This document shows, one piece after another, positions 49,671 to 61,672 of a stretch of 64,000 nucleotides of DNA. A program made the position numbers and the translations under genes. The first letter of the stretch is position 1; every line of letters starts with the position of its first letter. The notes below the pieces were generated by a model. That model did no database searches and had not been told where the DNA came from. It saw only the letters and a list, made by a program, of their open reading frames with translations. Source of the DNA: Certhia americana (taxonomy: Eukaryota > Chordata > Aves > Passeriformes > Certhiidae); assembly GCA_018697195.1 (NCBI GenBank), contig JAGMWU010000041.1, forward strand, positions 362,754 to 426,753, in the 5' to 3' direction.

Positions 49671-52600
49671 CCAGGTGGTTTAGAGGAGACGTGGAGGAAT
49701 TGTCTACAGTGCCTAGCCCCTGTGTTCAGCATGCATTACAGTTCTTAATGTCCCAGCAGCTCCACAGGCTATTTTTTATTAGTTATACACACTTATCCAG
49801 AACACGAACAGAGAAACCTCTAACAAATTCCAAGCCAAGGGCTGCTGGGGTCTCTGATAGTAACTATACCTGAAGTATGAACTTCACACCAGGAAGAAGC
49901 AAAGTCTGAGTGCAGCTAATTATGTGATCCAATATCTCTCTGGAGGTGATTGTTATCTTTCCCTCATCACCAGATGCTGCCTTCAGCTGAAATTCAGCCT
50001 CCCCACCACTACCACCATTACAAGCCCCAGAAGTACTGTTTATTCCCTTGGCAGTAGCTAGGAACCCCCTCAGAGCTTTGTGTGCACACCACAAGGCCCA
50101 AGGGACGCAAGCTCCAAGCGCAGGGGGAAACTTTACTTAAGGCAGCCATTAAAACATCTTTGGCCACTAGGAGATTGCATGAGGCAGGATGCACACTTCT
50201 GTTACCAACAACGCTGTACAGGTATGCTACACAATCTGTACAGTGTGTGTGCAGGCATCCACCCCCCACCTAAGCAATATTTATAACTTAGTTTTGTCAC
50301 CATAATTTCTTCTTTCTTCTGAAAACCTCATGCAACCAATAATGCCATTTGAACCTGAACAGAAGCACAGCCCCTGATTTATCAGCCCACTGAAACTGGT
50401 ATATCTCACGATAAGCCAAACTCAAATCTTTACAGCCAAGGTTCACGCAGACTAACGCAACAAAGTTCAAACACCTAATTTTAAAATTTTTTTTAAAATA
50501 CCAGTTCAAGGTGTATCAAGTATGGACAATATATTGAATCTTTGTCTCTGCCAGACTCAAGAATTATTTGAGATAAAACGCTTTTTTTCTCCTTAGTTGC
50601 TTTCCTTACTGCAAGCTCTTTAGGGCAGAAACAATTTCCATAGTGCACTTAAACACTGTAAGGACTTGATCTAAACTGGGTTTTCAAGTGGGACAATTAC
50701 TATACTTCATTAAAAAAACCCAAACAAAACAACAGAGAAGTTCCATGCAGGAAATGTGAAGTCTCCAGAAGAATTTGTTGAGCTCAGGGATAAGATCCAT
50801 CTGTCATGGTCCCCATGTCCCACCAGGTGACTGCGACACCAGCTGAGTGCACAACCCCAGATCTCAGCTCAGTAAGTGCAGGCTGGAAACTCAACAGTAC
50901 CTCGGTGCTCCCCTTGCCTGGAGAAATTCCAGCAAACTCAACATGAACCACCCTGAGGCCCGTCAGGGCTCTCCCCACAGTGAGACGGAGAGGTACACCC
51001 AAGACACACTTTCACAGGAGAGCCTTTCAAAGAGGAAATGACTTCAGAGAGAGTGGAGCAAGACTCAAAGCCACAGGAAACAAGCATGTTTGAGCAGGGA
51101 TTTCACCTCCCTATGGAGGTGCCTAGAGCTCAGGCCAGAGCATGTGGCAGGAACACCTGAAAACCCCCTCACGTAGCAGCAGCCACTGGCAGGGAAAGTT
51201 AGGACACATGAAACTGCTCAGTGCCCAGCATAATTCTAACAGCCAAAGTACTGCCCATAATTACTATTCCATTTATCTTCACAATCATAAATCAAGCATG
51301 ATTATCCTTCCTACTGGCACACTGCCCAGTTGCAGGCAGGACACTACAATGGTAAACCCAACACAAACCCAAAACAAAGAGAGGATGCTCTGACAGGTCA
51401 TCCATGCACAAAGCTTCAGTGCAAATACCCTGAGCAAAGCCTGAGCTAGCTCCATTCCAACACACCCCAGCAGTGCTTCATTTCAAATGGAATTTCAGTG
51501 CTCCGTGTTTCCAAAAACCTCATTCCTAGGGTCAGAACCCTGGCTGAAAACATTTGTAAGGATCACCAGTTGCCCTATTAGGACAAGGCTGGCAGTCCAG
51601 CACCAAGAACACTGTCACACCAGGATTCCAGCTGGAGAAAGTACTTGCCCAACAAACAAAAGATTCCGCTTTCAGAGGAAACTGGAGGCAGGGAAGGTGG
51701 ATGTAACATAAAACATGTATATTTTTCAGAGAGAGGACTAGGGGAAAACCCCAACCCTGAGTATTCAGTGGAAGGAAAAGGCTTTTCATGATACTGTTTC
51801 ACTCAGAAACATTTTTGCATAGAAATGCCTGTAACAGAGATTGCCTATTAGACTCACTTCTAGATTATCTTTTGCCATAGTATAATTCTATTATCCAGAA
51901 AGCCCATGAGGCAGGAAACTCCTCTGGAGTCAGGGACCTTTTTTTTTAGCTTTCAGAGAGTTTCAGTGACTGCTGCATATGTTTATCAAGAGTGAAACAC
52001 AGCAGCTGGGGCAGCCAGGTCTGACTTTCATCCCAGGTCTCATCTACATCCTAGCTTCCAGTAGCAAAGTTCAAGCACCTACTCCAGATAGCTTGAACTG
52101 GGCTGTTTAGATCTTTAATACATCTCCCTGCCCAAAGAGAGCTTCTTCGCATTCTGCTCCATGCTGCAGGAATGATCCACTCACGGAAGTCATACCACAA
52201 ACGAACAGAACCTATTTAAAACATGAACATTAAGAACATACTGAACATTCAGATTCAACCACCTCATTTTCTTAAATGGTGTGAAGTCTGCTTATAGGAC
52301 AATGCCACTTCTTCCTTAGAACTTTTTCACTATTTAGCATTTGAGTAGTAGTCTCCTTTCTCAGATCATGTTGTTTACTTTAGCAGCTTCTTTGCCTTTT
52401 GGAAAGCCAGAAGAAGCCACAAGTTGAAATAAACTTTCAATTCCACCTGCAGCTTCTTTCAAGTTTCCAGACAGTTCCCTGCTGTCTTATGTCCCTCCTT
52501 TTCTGTCTCACTTTGCCGATAGCTCTAAGCACACAGATAGGCCTCAGGACTTTGCTTCTGCTACAAACTGTTACTCAGCAAGACAACTGTAAAGATTACT

Positions 52601-53309
52601 TAGTATGAACAATTAACTTGTTCTTTTCTTCCCTGTCAAATGGCAAGACGTAGATTACATTATTTTTCTAAGCCTAGTGAAAATATGGCTTCAGTGTCAA
52701 TGGCAGAGACACTTTGGGCCCCTCACTGGCACCAAAGCACAAGGCAGGGAAGCCAGATGTCACCACAAGCTTTTTCATTTCCATTTTAAACTAACTTAGT
52801 TTGTTTCTTTTTTATCGAATTGTTGCCAATTCAGTTTTCCTACTGCCTGGACAACTTTCAGCCATTCCTCAGCACTTTCTCCATGTGTCCAAGTTCTGGT
52901 TTGAGGGAAGATTCCCTAGTAACAGCTTATCTCAGTGCTGTGACACAGATATATTAACTAGCTCTTGGCTCCGTACAGACAACAAACAACAGGCCATGCA
53001 TTCATGGCTTTACTCAGGCAAAAAGGGCTTTGCACTTCTGGGGTATTTTCACCTTTCAACTTAATTAATTTATCCAAACAGTCCCAGAATACCTGGAAGT
53101 CATTGCCCCTTCAGTCTGGTGGCTGTTCTCATCACTTTCTCCCTTCTCACAAGAGACTCTTGGAGTTGGCCAAAACAGAGGTCAAGGGACAAACCTCGGC
53201 TGGCTCTACACTGGGCCCAGACTGGCTGCAGCCACCAACAGGGCTGATGACAAATGAGAAGCCAGGCTTCCAGCTGAATTTCAGTTTAGTTATTTTTGTT
53301 TTAATGTAT
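49671..53309. other. Non-coding stretch, no gene seen
   Basis: Ordinary sequence with a small A/C tract at 50711-50734 and a T-rich palindromic run near 50480-50497. No gene or complex repeat supported. Confidence 0.55.
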
Positions 53310-53660
53310 GTGTGAATCAATTAATCCTGTCATAGAAGGGCATCGTAAACTGTGTGCCAGAGTTAATGAGTCAGACATTATCACATCATTACACCAGCTG
53401 GCATAATGTAGCATGTGTTGTTTGTCATAATATACACTGCCACGCTTAACAACCATTAATTGTTTACACGAGCAGTCATATTTTTCTTAAAGAACCTTCA
53501 GTGACGGGGTAATATTTTGAAAGCTTCTTAAGCGAGTAACTCTTACTTAAGAGAAAGGTAATAAAATTCGCCCCCTCTCTTGTGGAGCTAAAACATGCTG
53601 GATTTACACATAATAACAGTTACATCTCCCTCATTAAAAAATTGCAAAACAACTGCAATC
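53310..53660. promoter_or_regulatory. Strong-looking candidate conserved regulatory block
   Basis: In order: TGAGTCA (AP-1 core, 53367-53373), CAGCTG (E-box, 53395-53400), ACCATTAATTG, TGTTTAC (forkhead, 53461-53467), then a dyad-rich run with CTTAAG at 53527-53532 and 53546-53551 around the palindrome GAGTAACTC (53534-53542). CpGs survive in ACGCTTAAC, ACACGAGC, GTGACGGGG, AAGCGAG and ATTCGCC. Dense motifs plus retained CpG in AT-rich DNA make this one of the best enhancer candidates here. Conservation is untested. Confidence 0.42.
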
Positions 53661-55320
53661 CACTTCCATCCAGGTCCCAGAACTCGAAGTCCGCAGAGCA
53701 ATGTTGCCGTAAATATTAACAGAGGTGATGCCAAGCCCCCTCTGTTCTTTCTTTGCTCCAGCAGAGCACTGAGCACCAAGTCTGAGCCTGTTCTCCTCTA
53801 GGGTAGGTAAAAGAAGGAAGAGGATGGCAGGCAAAGCCTCACCAGCATAACGCCGATACCATACCAGAGCCCGAGCAGCACTCTGGAATGAGCGGCTATG
53901 AACTCGCCTGACAGAGATACTGTCACTCCCTGCATCCATCACCTGTGTTTGTCAGGTGAAAACACAACAATCAGTCTTACTTTATCATAATAGTTTGGCT
54001 GTGAGTATTTTCTTGGCTGACTAAAGACAACATTTGGACACTCTCAGCAACAAATCCAGGTTTACCAGCTTTCTGTGAATTGGATTCAGTCTGCTTCTGG
54101 CCAGATTTGTTGGCCATATGGCTTCCCAAAGCCAAAGGCTAATAACATGTTTTAGGCTGAAATGACTACAGCAGCCAGGAACAGTGAATTTGACCCACAG
54201 GTTCCCCGTATGTCCACTCACACACACAATTTTTTGTTACAGCGCAGCTCTGCTTTTAAACAAACACCCATGTGACAGCAGCAAGGCAGTGAGAAAACAA
54301 CAGCAGTAAATTGCTGCTTTGAAAAGTAACACCAGCTATAGGGAAGCCTGAAACACTAAAGGCAAGGTCCTTTTATTAAAAAAAACCCCAACAAACAACA
54401 AAAAACAAACACCCAGAAATATGGAGTATTAATACCTCAAACAACCTTAATGTACTGTTAGTTCGATTTAAGACACTCACGATTCCCAGAAGTGCTAAAA
54501 ACAACAGATGCTGCTCTTTTGATGGGAAACATACAATCCTGTTTGCCCACCTTATGGAATTCATTGTTACCATCCTCTGCCCTGCCACAAGAAGGGAAGA
54601 TGAGGGCCACAGATGTGGATAAGAAGACATGGTGCAGCAGCAATCTCTCCCTGAGAGTTAAACCCTGTGTGCCACTTGGCTCATGTCCATGGCTGCAGAG
54701 AAAGGGCTGCGAGTATCTCCCCGTCTCAATTCCCACCTACATGAGCCCTGATTCCATAGAGCACCGGGGCCCATGCTCATCCTCCAGTACCTCAGTACTG
54801 CACTTGAGTCACACTCAAGAGTCACACTCAGTCACAGCCTGCCCAGAGCAGCCAGAGTTATCTCCTGCTCATACCTTTTGAGCCTGTAGCCAACCTGCAG
54901 AGTTCACAATTTATTCTTTTCTGCCTCCCTTCCGGGTCTTCTATCTTAGCACGAAGTGTAATTAGCTTTACACTGAGTGCTATTTTTTTTTTTTTGCCAG
55001 GCAGAAAATCAATACGTGCTGCACAGACATAAACACAGACTGACCTGTGTCTAGGTAAAACCAATTGTTTCTGGGTTAGCATCAGTGTTTAAACACCTTC
55101 TTGTATCAACCCTCACCTCCTAGGCCATACTCTGACAATTTGGTCTCGCATACAGATGTCCTCCTGCAACTTGCCTGAAGCATTTCTCCAGCCTCACAAG
55201 GCTTTTCACAAAGGTCTCCCTTAGCCAGCAGTCACAAAGTTGTTCAGAAATAAGCAAGGAGAGGCCAAAAGATATTGACCTGTAAAGCTTTAAGACATGA
55301 GGGGGAAAAGGATCCAAGCA
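53661..55320. other. Non-coding stretch, no gene seen
   Basis: Contains an A/C tract (54377-54414), a T13 run (54983-54995) and a short duplicated word GAGTCACACTCA (about 54806-54830). No gene supported. Confidence 0.55.
54377..54414. repeat. A/C-rich tract
   Basis: AAAAAAAACCCCAACAAAC-type sequence that is nearly free of G and T; complement of the G/T tracts found elsewhere in the window. Confidence 0.85.
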
Positions 55321-55640
55321 TATATCACACCTAATATGCCATATGTCTAAGGCTATATCAAAGCCAGATGAAATGAAAAATGATTCTTATTTTCCTAATG
55401 AAATTGAAGCCTAGGGAAAGTCATATCAGATCAGTATCCCTCTCCTAGTCCATCTCAAAGGAATGATTTTACCTCTTAGTTGGACTTAGGGTAATTGTAC
55501 AAAGGCTTCCAATCTCTGAAATCTGTAATGAAATTTGTAATCCTGACCTGCTGTATATGAGCTATACAATTACTTGGAGTATATTTAAAGCAAATAATCC
55601 ATTCTCCTAAAGCTCCAAACATTCATGGCTGTGGATGCAT
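55321..55640. promoter_or_regulatory. AT-rich candidate regulatory block
   Basis: Words GGGTAATTGTAC, TCTGTAATGAAATTTGTAAT (two TGTAAT words eleven bases apart), TACAATTACTTGG and GCAAATAATCC. Almost free of CpG. Enhancer-like by composition. Confidence 0.32.
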
Positions 55641-56719
55641 GGTCCTGACCAAGGGTCTGTACTATAATTACTTGTGCAACAAGGTGAAGGCCACATCTGA
55701 CTCCTGCTAAGCCCTTTAGGAGAGCTCATCCTCCCTCTGACAGTATTTGAGACATATTAAGTCTTTGCTGAATCAATATCTATTGTGCAGGAGCAGAAAA
55801 CAGTGAGATTAGAAAAAAAAACCAACAAGTCCAGTCATTACAAACCAATACAGAATAACACAAAACCACACTGAGCAGGCTGCAAAACCCATCAATATGG
55901 TTCATTTCTGCAAGCTAAAACCAGCAGAGAACAGGTTCATCAGAAATAATGATGAAAACTGTTGGAATCACAACTGTAAATAGCCCTCAAATTATGAAGC
56001 TCACTCAGGTCAATGGAGCAGAGGCACTTGGATCCCAGTGAGACCTCTCCCGACCTTCAAGGTCAGCAGAGTGAGCCTTTATGTGTCTGCTTCACTTAAA
56101 TCCGTGACAAAGTTGCACTAAAATGGAAAAAGGCTTCATCCTGACCATAAAGTTACCCAGATTCCAAAGTTGCTCACTCAAGTATGGGATACAAAAGCCA
56201 GCTTGACTCAAAGCATTTTTGACAAGATCGGTAGTTTGAGACTCAAATGTCTATTGGTTTATCCTTGATAAAATTACCTGCTTACCTTAATCATATACAC
56301 TCTTACACCAAGCAAACATAAATGTCTGCAATGTAGCACCGGTTTGGAATCCACCCAGTGACTCAAGTCAGCAAGTCCATTATTGTTTCCTAAGACTGCT
56401 TCCTAACCCCCTTCCTCAGACCACCACACAGTGACTGAAGCACTCCAAGCTTCCCAAAACTTTTCAGGTCTCAGTCATGCTTAATGATGATATTTTCAGC
56501 CCTCCTTCACTGAGGGTTAAACTAACCAGGTCTTTTTCTGGATCAGGTCAGGTGTTCTCTGCCTGTTGCAAGACCAAGCTCTCCTATGAAGAGGCAAATG
56601 CTTTGTTTTGCAAAACCTTGCAGAGAGGGGAACTTTCCCAAACAGTAATTCTGCATTAGTAGCTAAGCATGGGGAGTGAGGACTGAAGCTGCCCAAGTGT
56701 CTCAGACCTCTGTGAAGTT
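55641..56719. other. Non-coding stretch, no gene seen
   Basis: Ordinary sequence. A weak AT-rich patch lies at about 56210-56310. No gene or complex repeat supported. Confidence 0.55.
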
Positions 56720-57190
56720 CCCGTGCTGGGAAGCTGGTAACAGATTGTCAGAAAGGGTTAAAGCAGCTGTCCGCATGGCTCTCCGTGCTCTCTGGAGGGT
56801 GGCAAAGCGCATTGTTTGGCGTAATCACGACACAGATCTGCATGTGTATGTCTTCAATAATTCATGTTGCAGCTTGTCTCGCTGTGGGGACAGATGTCAG
56901 TGAAATCAGTGACAGCCGATCACGCTGATCCCTCACATAATCACGGGAGAGCTGATCCCGTAGCAACACTGAGCCTTGGAACCCCCGTCTGTGGTGCTGA
57001 TGGGGGGGTGGTGAGAGCAGGCAGACGCAGCCACGTACAACACCTGTGTCTGAAAACACACCAGTGCTCATGTAGCAGCACTGCACATCTCACACCGATC
57101 ACACACTGCGGAGAGGCCAGAATAGCTGCCGTGGGCTGCAGGTGCTACTGAGGGGCCATGTCACGCACACCCCACGTGAAACACAAGTCC
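56720..57190. promoter_or_regulatory. CpG-retaining candidate regulatory block with a dyad cluster
   Basis: About 19 CpGs in 470 bases (observed/expected near 0.6), well above the neighbourhood. Within 66 bases there are three inverted repeats: TGTCA/TGACA (56895-56899 and 56910-56914), GATCA/TGATC (56918-56922 and 56926-56930) and CGGGA/TCCCG (56944-56948 and 56956-56960). TGACAG is a TGIF/MEIS-type word. Short frames exist on both strands but none looks coding. It may be an enhancer, a promoter of an unseen RNA, or a structured RNA gene; I cannot choose. Confidence 0.42.
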
Positions 57191-57600
57191 AGGTCACTCC
57201 GACAACTTGTGTGAGCCCTGCACAAGTTCATACGTGCTTCAAAACAAGCCAGTTGTTTCCTCTGTTTTTTTCCCTGCTTCTTGAATGCTTTGATTCCTAA
57301 TCGATTCACCACCTCCATTCAGATCTGTCCCTGCTCCAACGACCCAGCCACTGACAGAAAAGAGTAAATTGCAGTTGTACCCACCACAGAGCTTGGATAT
57401 AATCCCTCTGGGACAGAAAGTGAATCAGTGCTAATTAGAATGATTGGATCTCTTCATCTTGTTTGAAAAATCTATTGTTAGACAAAAAAAGCACATTCTT
57501 CTCAGCATTAAATCCTTCCTGTTTTACTCCAATGCCTCCTCCAAATTGTTCCATGTCCTCTGTTTGGATATTTAAGAGAGCCACTCAATTAATTTTTTAT
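57191..57600. other. Non-coding stretch, no gene seen
   Basis: Ordinary sequence with no recognised feature. Confidence 0.5.
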
Positions 57601-57677
57601 GGTGGAGGGGTTTTGTTTGTTTTGTTTGGGCTTTTAGGGGTTTTGTTTCGTTGTTGGTTTTTTGTTGTTTGTTTTTC
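57601..57677. repeat. Long G/T-rich tract
   Basis: Seventy-seven bases containing only two C (57631, 57649) and two A (57606, 57636); mostly GTTTT and GGGG words. The longest one-sided tract of its kind here. It is not a simple perfect repeat and has three G-runs of three or more, one short of a G-quadruplex. Confidence 0.9.
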
Positions 57678-58124
57678 CAAATACAGAGATACACAGCTCA
57701 CTTTAGTTCAGCTTTCTAGGTTCTGTTCCTCTTTGCTGGACGGATTTCTGTACCTGTGTTTGAAGCAGGAGTTCAGAAAATCTACAGCTAACTTAAGTAG
57801 GCATATTACACCTTCTATCATTGGCAGAACTCAAGACGAGCTGTCTTACACCAGAAAAATGATGGTTTAAGGGAGGGATAGCTTTTTCACTTTTCCAGCA
57901 GCAACTCAAAAGCCCAAGTGAAACCTGTCTCGGTCATATGTGAGAACAGGACATCTCTATACATGTGTGTACATATCAGATTTCTGTCAAGTGACACAGA
58001 GACACAATGCCAGGACCACAAACTGGAGTCTAGGGCCAGGTATTCCCAGTTCACAGAGCACAAACACATTTGTCTCTCAATCATATTCTTCCCCGGTAAT
58101 GTCAGTGCCAGCAGAAACCTCATC
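57678..58124. other. Non-coding stretch, no gene seen
   Basis: Ordinary sequence; a 135-codon plus-strand frame (57463-57870) runs through the G/T tract and is an effect of that composition. Confidence 0.5.
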
Positions 58125-58395
58125 TAAGATCAGCGCATTTAAAAAGGACATTAATTCCTCATTATACTCAGATCAGATTGCTTTCAAGGCAACATCCTAA
58201 CTGAGTCAAAGTACCTCATTAGAGCTGCCATGCATACTGTTGTTTAACATCGTGTGCCATTTTTCTTGGGAAGGTGCATTTACATAAACATTTCTAATCA
58301 CAGCCCTGTAAAGAGACACAGTATAATAATTTATGACTTTTAGGTAATATGTCATATGAATCTTAACATATGGCATTACACTGTATGATGGCAAT
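58125..58395. promoter_or_regulatory. AT-rich candidate regulatory block
   Basis: Words GACATTAATTCC, CATTATACTC, TTACATAAACATTTC (forkhead-like), AATAATTTATGAC, and a near-dyad CATATGAATCTTAACATATG. The two CATATG E-boxes lie about 14 bases apart near 58354-58372. CpG is rare. Enhancer-like. Confidence 0.33.
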
Positions 58396-60114
58396 CTTGG
58401 CTCTTCCAAGGGAACCTGGAAAACATCCAGTGAGATGTGAATGAGCCAAAGGCAATAGAGAACCATATCCACACTAATCCAGGTTTACACCTTTCGTTCA
58501 GCACTCCAAGCTTCCACCAGATGGTTTTGCACAGAAGCATTAATGCCAGGAATCACTGTACACATGGTTTTCAGAAGACTCCAATGTGAAAATAATCCTG
58601 ATAAATGGCACCATCAAGTCAAAGGGGCAAGGAATGGCCTGAAGTCTTCAGAAGAAGGTGCCAAAGGCACCAGAAGGTGACTTTAGATCTTTGTCATTCC
58701 AGACCACTGCTGGTTCATTTTTCAAGGTGGGTTCCTCGTCTACTGTACAGCCATCACACCCATACAAGGATAACCAAATACCAATTCTGGAATGACATTG
58801 GCAAGCTGGAGTGTCATGGGTTCCACAAAAGCTTGATGGAATTTGCATTGATTACTGAACTTCCTCAGATGACCACAAGGGATTTCCCCCCCAAGTATTG
58901 AGGCTACAATAGTGAGCAAAATGCTAGTGTCAATGCATCAGAGTAATGTACCGAGATTTCAGAGAGCTATGAACAGCTGATGCCAAAATAAAATCACGCC
59001 ACTACAACCCTGGTTCTCAGATCACCTTCTTGTACCATATTATGGGAGGGTGAACACTAAGTCAGTCATCAGAAGTCGAGATAACAGACAGGGTGTATTA
59101 TCACTTGTACTGCACTTTTCTTTCTCCCTATATATGAAACACTGCCTGGAAGCTTAAATAAGCACCCAGAGTGAAGTGTTTTATCTAAGGTCACCTGCAA
59201 AGCCTACATCTGCATCAACAGACAGCATCTGGTATAATCTCGAACTCCACAAACTGTTCAGAACCACACAAATAAAAATGTCAAAGCCGTTGCTGCTGAG
59301 AGGTGATCCCAGTCCCAAAACTGGCCACCCTGCCCCAGTTTGCCTACAGACTGGAGTAATGCTTCAGGATGGGGCTTTCTTGTGGAGGGGTGGTGACGGC
59401 ATTTGGTTTGGTGTTCTGGTACTCTGGCTTGGGCAAGGGGATTCTACAGGAACCCCTTCCATGCCAGGAATGCATTTTGTAACCATACCTGCCTCAGCAA
59501 TCTTATTTGCTCCATACTGTCATGTGCTTCGAGTCACACAAAGTTCTCTTTGTGTGAGGTATCTCAAAACAGCATCTCCCTACTGTGGGCCATAGGGGAC
59601 ATGCCCCTCATGTGATGCATACCAACAGCACATATGTCAGCTTTTCACTTCCTAAAAAACCAAAAGCCCACTTTTTTTTTTCTCTCCACAGCAGCATATG
59701 TGTGATGAGCCAGCTGTCAGGGAGATACCATTTTCAGCTTTCTGCCCGGCAAGTAGGTTGAACAAAACAACATATTGCTACATTGTTTCCAGGAGTGTGA
59801 GAAGAAAGGAAAGGTTTAACTTTTGCTGTTAGCTCTCAGTTCCTTTGTGGCAGACATGGCTCCATCAGACACAATGGCTTTGTTACAGCACGTTTCAGGC
59901 AGGGCTCAAGTGTTGAATATTCAGCAGGGCTCCAGGCTAGCGATTCTGTTGCAGCTAGGTTTCTTGTCTTCCAGGAAGCCCTTGACAAAGGTCACAAACA
60001 ATTTGCTCGTTCCTCTTATTAAAATAAAGATGGAAAGCATTGATGATAGCTCTGCCCAGCAGCTAACTTCATCATCTGTAGCAGTTCCAACATATGCTTG
60101 TGAGATAATGAAAA
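58396..60114. other. Non-coding stretch, no gene seen
   Basis: Ordinary sequence apart from the acceptor-like signal listed separately. The frame at 59176-59595 (139 codons) has no family resemblance. Confidence 0.55.
59672..59758 (+). other. Possible cryptic exon (strong acceptor, weak donor)
   Basis: T9 followed by TCTCTCCACAG (to 59691) is a very good 3' splice site. The next 61 bases (59692-59752) are open in the frame starting at 59692 and end at CAA|GTAGGT, a modest donor. The frame stays open to the stop at 59830. The 20-residue product resembles nothing I know. Such signals occur by chance in T-rich DNA. Confidence 0.12.
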
Positions 60115-60330
60115 ATATAGCATTAAATACAGTGGCAGATTGAATCTTGTTTCAGGGTAAATATAGTAAGTCATTTTTTTTTCCTCCTCATTTCCTCAGA
60201 ACCTGTTTAGCATTAGACTGTTAATATCATCACTGATACATGACAAAACCATTGCATAATATACTGCATTTGAAGCCAGCCCCCCCATAAAAGTGAGCAA
60301 TGACGAAGTGTGAACATTACTAAGGCATTG
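60115..60330. promoter_or_regulatory. Weak AT-rich candidate regulatory block
   Basis: ATTAGACTGTTAATATC, CATTGCATAATATAC and a CpG in AATGACGAAGTG. A polypyrimidine-AG acceptor-like site (about 60174-60199) is followed by stops in all frames. Resemblance to an enhancer is slight. Confidence 0.22.
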
Positions 60331-61598
60331 ATAGTAATCAAGTGCTCCAAGCCAGCCCTCTTCCGGATGTTTCCATTCACACACCTTCAAAGAATGGGGC
60401 TGTGGGCCAGGCTGTGCACCTCAGACTTCCACCTGCTAAGGCAGGTTCAAGACGGAATCCCTTCAGGCTTCTGTCCAGGTCCTGCAGCTCCACCCATGTC
60501 CTTGGCCCAGAGGGCGGGCACTGCTGCCCTGCTCAGCGCTGCCAAATCTTTCCTCAACTTGTGTTCTTGTCAACACGGATGGTAGCTGATTTATATTCTC
60601 CAAGGAACCTCTATAGGAAGCCCTGACAGACTTTGTAGACAAACACGTCTTGCAGAGAACTGCCCAGACAAATTCTCTGCATGCCTCATTGTTGCCCTAC
60701 AGTATTCCAATCCAGACATCTCTCCTGACCTGGGACAATCTGAACAGCGAAAGGTTTTTTGCCTGCAGAAACTTCTTGAGCACCTCTCATTACAGTCAAC
60801 AATTCCAACAAATATCTCCAGAGAGTGCACAGTAGCTCCCTTCTGACCGTCATGAGAAGCAGCAGGTCTGCCACATGAGCCAGGTGAGGCAGGAGAGTGG
60901 TGACCAGCACATCACCTCTGTTCCCAGTGCTGGATGTTGCGCATTGCTATTCCCACTGTACTGCTGAGGGTGCAGCTCAGACAGCACACACACCCGAGAG
61001 AGATGCCAGCCACCAAACAGGTCTGGAAGGCCAATATTCCAAGTAAGCACCACTTTTCCTCAGTTTACAGGTGGCACAGGGCTGGTTGTGGGCCGCCTTT
61101 CCAAAGGGAATACTCCACTTACCCTTAAGTGTAGCTACATTTTTACATAAGGAGTTCCTGCACTACGCACATTTAGCCTGATGTCTACATCTTAAATCCT
61201 GATGCTTGACTGTCTTGTCTGTTTCCTACCAATTAAACCAATGTCAGCTCTGGGGCCTGAAGAAGCCAAACCCACGTCCCTTACTAGCAGATCTGAAAGA
61301 ACAACCCTCACAACCACATTTAATGAAACACTACAGTTTTAAAGGAGCAGTCAGTTCATCACTACTTACTATAGACTGTTCTAAATACTCAAAGTCCTAT
61401 GGCTAGATTTTTCTAGTGATGTTAGAGCAAGAAAAGTAAATTTCTAGGAAGTTACTTGAAGCTAATTTAGTCAAGAAGCAAAGGACTTACAGACATGTAC
61501 ATATCCCTGCAATTTCCATTCCCATTGCTGTTACCAACATCATGCAGCTGTCCTGCTGTCCATTCACATAAAATGAATTAGCAAATCAATTTGCCCAT
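60331..61598. other. Non-coding stretch, no gene seen
   Basis: Ordinary mixed sequence without a supportable gene or repeat. Confidence 0.55.
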
Positions 61599-61672
61599 AC
61601 TGCAGCTGGAAAAACTGAGACTCAGCAGATCAAAGTGCCTTCTCATCCACACTGGAAGAGCTGTTAGAAGCA
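61599..61672 (-). mobile_element. Possible ancient MIR-type SINE relic
   Basis: Reads as the reverse complement of the MIR core: GCAGCTGGAAAAACTGAGAC, then TCAGCAGATCAAAGTG and CCACACTGGAAGAGCTG. This matches the MIR order 'acagatGagGaaactgagGctcagagaggtTaagtg..cacacagct'. Diverged, without tail or target duplications, as expected of a relic more than 100 million years old. Confidence 0.45.

Noticed and set aside
54800..54832. Tandem GAGTCACACTCA array
   Set aside because: Only two partial copies within a generally CA-rich phrase; not distinct enough to list as a separate repeat.
57463..57870. 135-codon frame with a hydrophobic stretch
   Set aside because: The apparent membrane segment is simply the translation of the G/T-rich tract at 57601-57677.
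60443..60462. tRNA-like B box (GGTTCAAGACGG)
   Set aside because: Does not fit the GGTTCRANNCC rule and no A box or cloverleaf could be drawn around it.
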